This document shows positions 5,292-6,378 of a DNA stretch of 6,378 nucleotides, piece after piece. The notes under the pieces were generated by a model. It was not told the DNA's origin. It saw only the letters and a list, made by a program, of their open reading frames with translations, and searched no databases. The DNA is from Clostridiales bacterium UBA3680 (GTDB taxonomy: Bacteria; Bacillota; Clostridia; Lachnospirales; CAG-274): the NCBI GenBank assembly GCA_002372875.1, contig DFJD01000036.1:1-6378 (forward strand). The letters run 5' to 3'. Made by a program: the position numbers and the translations under genes. How positions within the stretch are numbered: position 1 is the stretch's first letter; each line of letters begins with the position of its first letter.

Positions 5292-6272
5292 ATGATAAAA
5301 TGGGGAATTATGGCAACGGGGACCATTGCCGAAAAATTTGCAAAAACCCTGAATGATATGAACGACAACGAAAACATTTTGACCGCCGTAGCATCAAGAA
5401 GCACGGATAAGGCTAAGAACTTTGCGGAAAAATATAATGCTTCGGAGTATTACGGCTCCTATGAAGAAATGTGTCTGTCGGATAATGTAGATGCCGTCTA
5501 TGTATGCACTCCGAACAATATGCATTATGAAAACTGTATGCTTGCATTATCAAAAGGAAAACATGTGCTTTGCGAAAAGCCCTTTACCACAAGTGCAAAA
5601 GAAGCGGAAAAATTATATCGATCAGCCGAATCAAAGGGTCTGTTCATGATGGAGGGGCTTTGGATATATCATCTGCCGCTTTTGAAGAAAACCGTTGATA
5701 TTGTCAAAAGCGGTGCTATAGGTGATGTTGTAAGCATAAGAGCGGATTACGGTTTTACGGCAAAAGGGGCAAGGCGCGAGCGGAAATTTTTATCGGAGCT
5801 TGGAGGCGGTGCTTTGCTTGATGTGGGAGTATATAATTTGGGCTTTGCCAATATGATATACGGTTCTTCACCTGCGGACGTACAAACGAAATGCATATTA
5901 AATGAATACGGCACGGATATGTACGGTATTGTGCTTGCGGAATACTCGGGGAACAGGTTTGCGACCCTTACTTCTTCTATCGGTGTAAAGATGGAAACGG
6001 AGGGAGTGATTTACGGTACTTTGGGCAGGATATATTTTCCCAACTACCAAAAAGCCGAAAAAATGTGTATTATCTATAATGACGGCAGGGAAGAAAAATA
6101 TGAGATACCCTTTGAATACGGCGGCTTTGAATATCAAATAAGAGAAAGTCAAAAATGTATTCAAGAGGGTAAAACAGAAAGTAAATTTTATACCCATAAG
6201 CAAAGCATTGAAATAATGAGGACACTTAAAACTGTCAGAAATAAATGGGGTATGAAATTCAGTTTTGAATGA
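5292..6272 (+). CDS. Gfo/Idh/MocA family NAD(P)-dependent oxidoreductase
   Basis: A 326-residue cytoplasmic dehydrogenase with an N-terminal Rossmann fold. WGIMATGTIAEKFA (4-17) is the dinucleotide-binding loop, with Ala8 where most relatives have Gly. VASRS (33-37) is at the end of the second strand, where the cofactor ribose is selected, and VCTPNNMH (71-78) is the next conserved loop. CEKPF (94-98) is the family signature, with catalytic-type K96. The C-terminal alpha/beta domain contains MEGLWIYHLPLL (120-131), SGAIGDV (140-146) and GGGALLDVGVYNLGFA (171-186), with D177 and Y181 at positions usual for active-site residues in the dihydrodiol/xylose dehydrogenase-like branch. Length is normal for the family. 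Substrates are typically sugars, inositols or related polyols, but the exact one cannot be read from sequence. The gene overlaps a preceding coding remnant by ATGA, and no U-tract terminator is visible after it. Confidence 0.93.
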   Translation: MIKWGIMATGTIAEKFAKTLNDMNDNENILTAVASRSTDKAKNFAEKYNASEYYGSYEEMCLSDNVDAVYVCTPNNMHYENCMLALSKGKHVLCEKPFTTSAKEAEKLYRSAESKGLFMMEGLWIYHLPLLKKTVDIVKSGAIGDVVSIRADYGFTAKGARRERKFLSELGGGALLDVGVYNLGFANMIYGSSPADVQTKCILNEYGTDMYGIVLAEYSGNRFATLTSSIGVKMETEGVIYGTLGRIYFPNYQKAEKMCIIYNDGREEKYEIPFEYGGFEYQIRESQKCIQEGKTESKFYTHKQSIEIMRTLKTVRNKWGMKFSFE

Positions 6273-6276
6273 AACA

Positions 6277-6314
6277 ACCTCACCCCTAACCCCTCCCCAC
6301 CTTGGGGAGGGGAA
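6277..6314. repeat. GC-rich interspersed hairpin repeat
   Basis: Immediately after the oxidoreductase stop lies a C-rich stretch (ACCTCACCCCTAACC) running into a 10-bp perfect stem, cccctcccca (6290-6299) with tggggagggg (6303-6312) and a cct loop. This CCTCACCCCTAACCCCTC-type unit is one I know as a common dispersed intergenic repeat in bacterial genomes, so copies elsewhere in the chromosome are expected. There is no poly-T on either side, so any terminator role would be inefficient. Its composition differs sharply from the AT-rich surroundings. Confidence 0.65.
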
Positions 6315-6341
6315 CAATCGCCGTTACACAGCATTTCTTCA

Positions 6342-6369
6342 TTGTTGATATACTTTGAAGTGGTATACT
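6342..6369 (+). promoter_or_regulatory. Weak candidate promoter or operator at right edge
   Basis: TTGTTG (6342-6347) and TATACT (6364-6369) are 16 bases apart. TATACT also occurs at 6349-6354, giving two direct copies 15 bases apart. This could be the promoter of a gene beyond the window. Nothing downstream is visible to test it. Confidence 0.25.
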
Positions 6370-6378
6370 AATATTGGA

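Larger units (their letters stand above)
5089..5295 (+). pseudogene. C-terminal remnant of an unknown protein, coupled to the oxidoreductase
   Basis: A 68-codon open frame follows TAA at 5086-5088 and ends with TGA at 5293-5295. The translation is clearly protein-like, with EHFRVKAYLNGEYNEIADL followed by a helical segment (VILFTKAYITEKAL) and a polar tail ending GKEVSK. No ATG occurs in frame. The only TTG and GTG codons (around 5179-5184) fall mid-way and lack a ribosome binding site, so the N-terminus appears to be missing. The upstream break falls just after the peptidase terminator, as a deletion junction would. Its stop overlaps the next start as ATGA, the usual sign of an operon neighbour, so the lost gene was probably once cotranscribed with the oxidoreductase. 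I do not recognise the family. An unusual start codon is the alternative. Confidence 0.5.

Noticed and set aside
6290..6312. GC-rich hairpin as a Rho-independent terminator of the oxidoreductase
   Set aside because: No T tract follows the stem on the plus strand (GGAACAATCG), and none on the minus strand.
5898..6317. Minus-strand open frame of 139 codons starting in the right-edge repeat
   Set aside because: Its N-terminus is the translated GC-rich repeat (PSPRWGGVRGEV, a common spurious peptide), and the rest is antisense to the oxidoreductase.

Overview
The window looks like chromosomal DNA from a low-GC Gram-positive bacterium, most likely a gut-type member of the Clostridia. The evidence is an AT-rich base composition, strong AGGAGG-type ribosome binding sites, consensus sigma-A promoters, TGA used as a stop codon, S-layer homology (SLH) repeats on a secreted protein, and a Y-family polymerase paired with a YolD-like protein. 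No rRNA, tRNA, CRISPR array or intact transposase gene is visible.

Layout. Positions 1-340 carry no credible gene but hold a dense run of perfect inverted repeats, the last of which is the terminator of a minus-strand operon. That operon (2155 to 341) encodes a UvrX/UmuC-like translesion DNA polymerase with a beta-clamp motif, followed by a small YolD-like protein whose ribosome binding site overlaps the polymerase stop codon. A near-consensus minus-strand promoter lies at 2255-2227. Positions 2156-2702 form an AT-rich divergent intergenic region that also contains an unrecognised open stretch without a start codon (2346-2525). On the plus strand, a consensus promoter (2604-2632) and a short structured leader precede a secreted SLH-M13 zinc metallopeptidase (2703-5039), which ends in a strong intrinsic terminator. 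Next comes a C-terminal remnant of an unknown gene (5089-5295). Its stop overlaps the start of a Gfo/Idh/MocA-family oxidoreductase (5292-6272) in an ATGA arrangement. The right edge carries a GC-rich hairpin repeat.

The genes form three independent units: DNA damage tolerance, surface or extracellular proteolysis, and a sugar-type NAD(P)-dependent dehydrogenase. Nothing indicates that they act in one pathway. I see no convincing new multi-gene system. The parts most worth a second look are the hairpin cluster at the left edge, the orphan C-terminal coding fragment coupled to the oxidoreductase, and the non-LexA-like palindrome inside the polymerase promoter.
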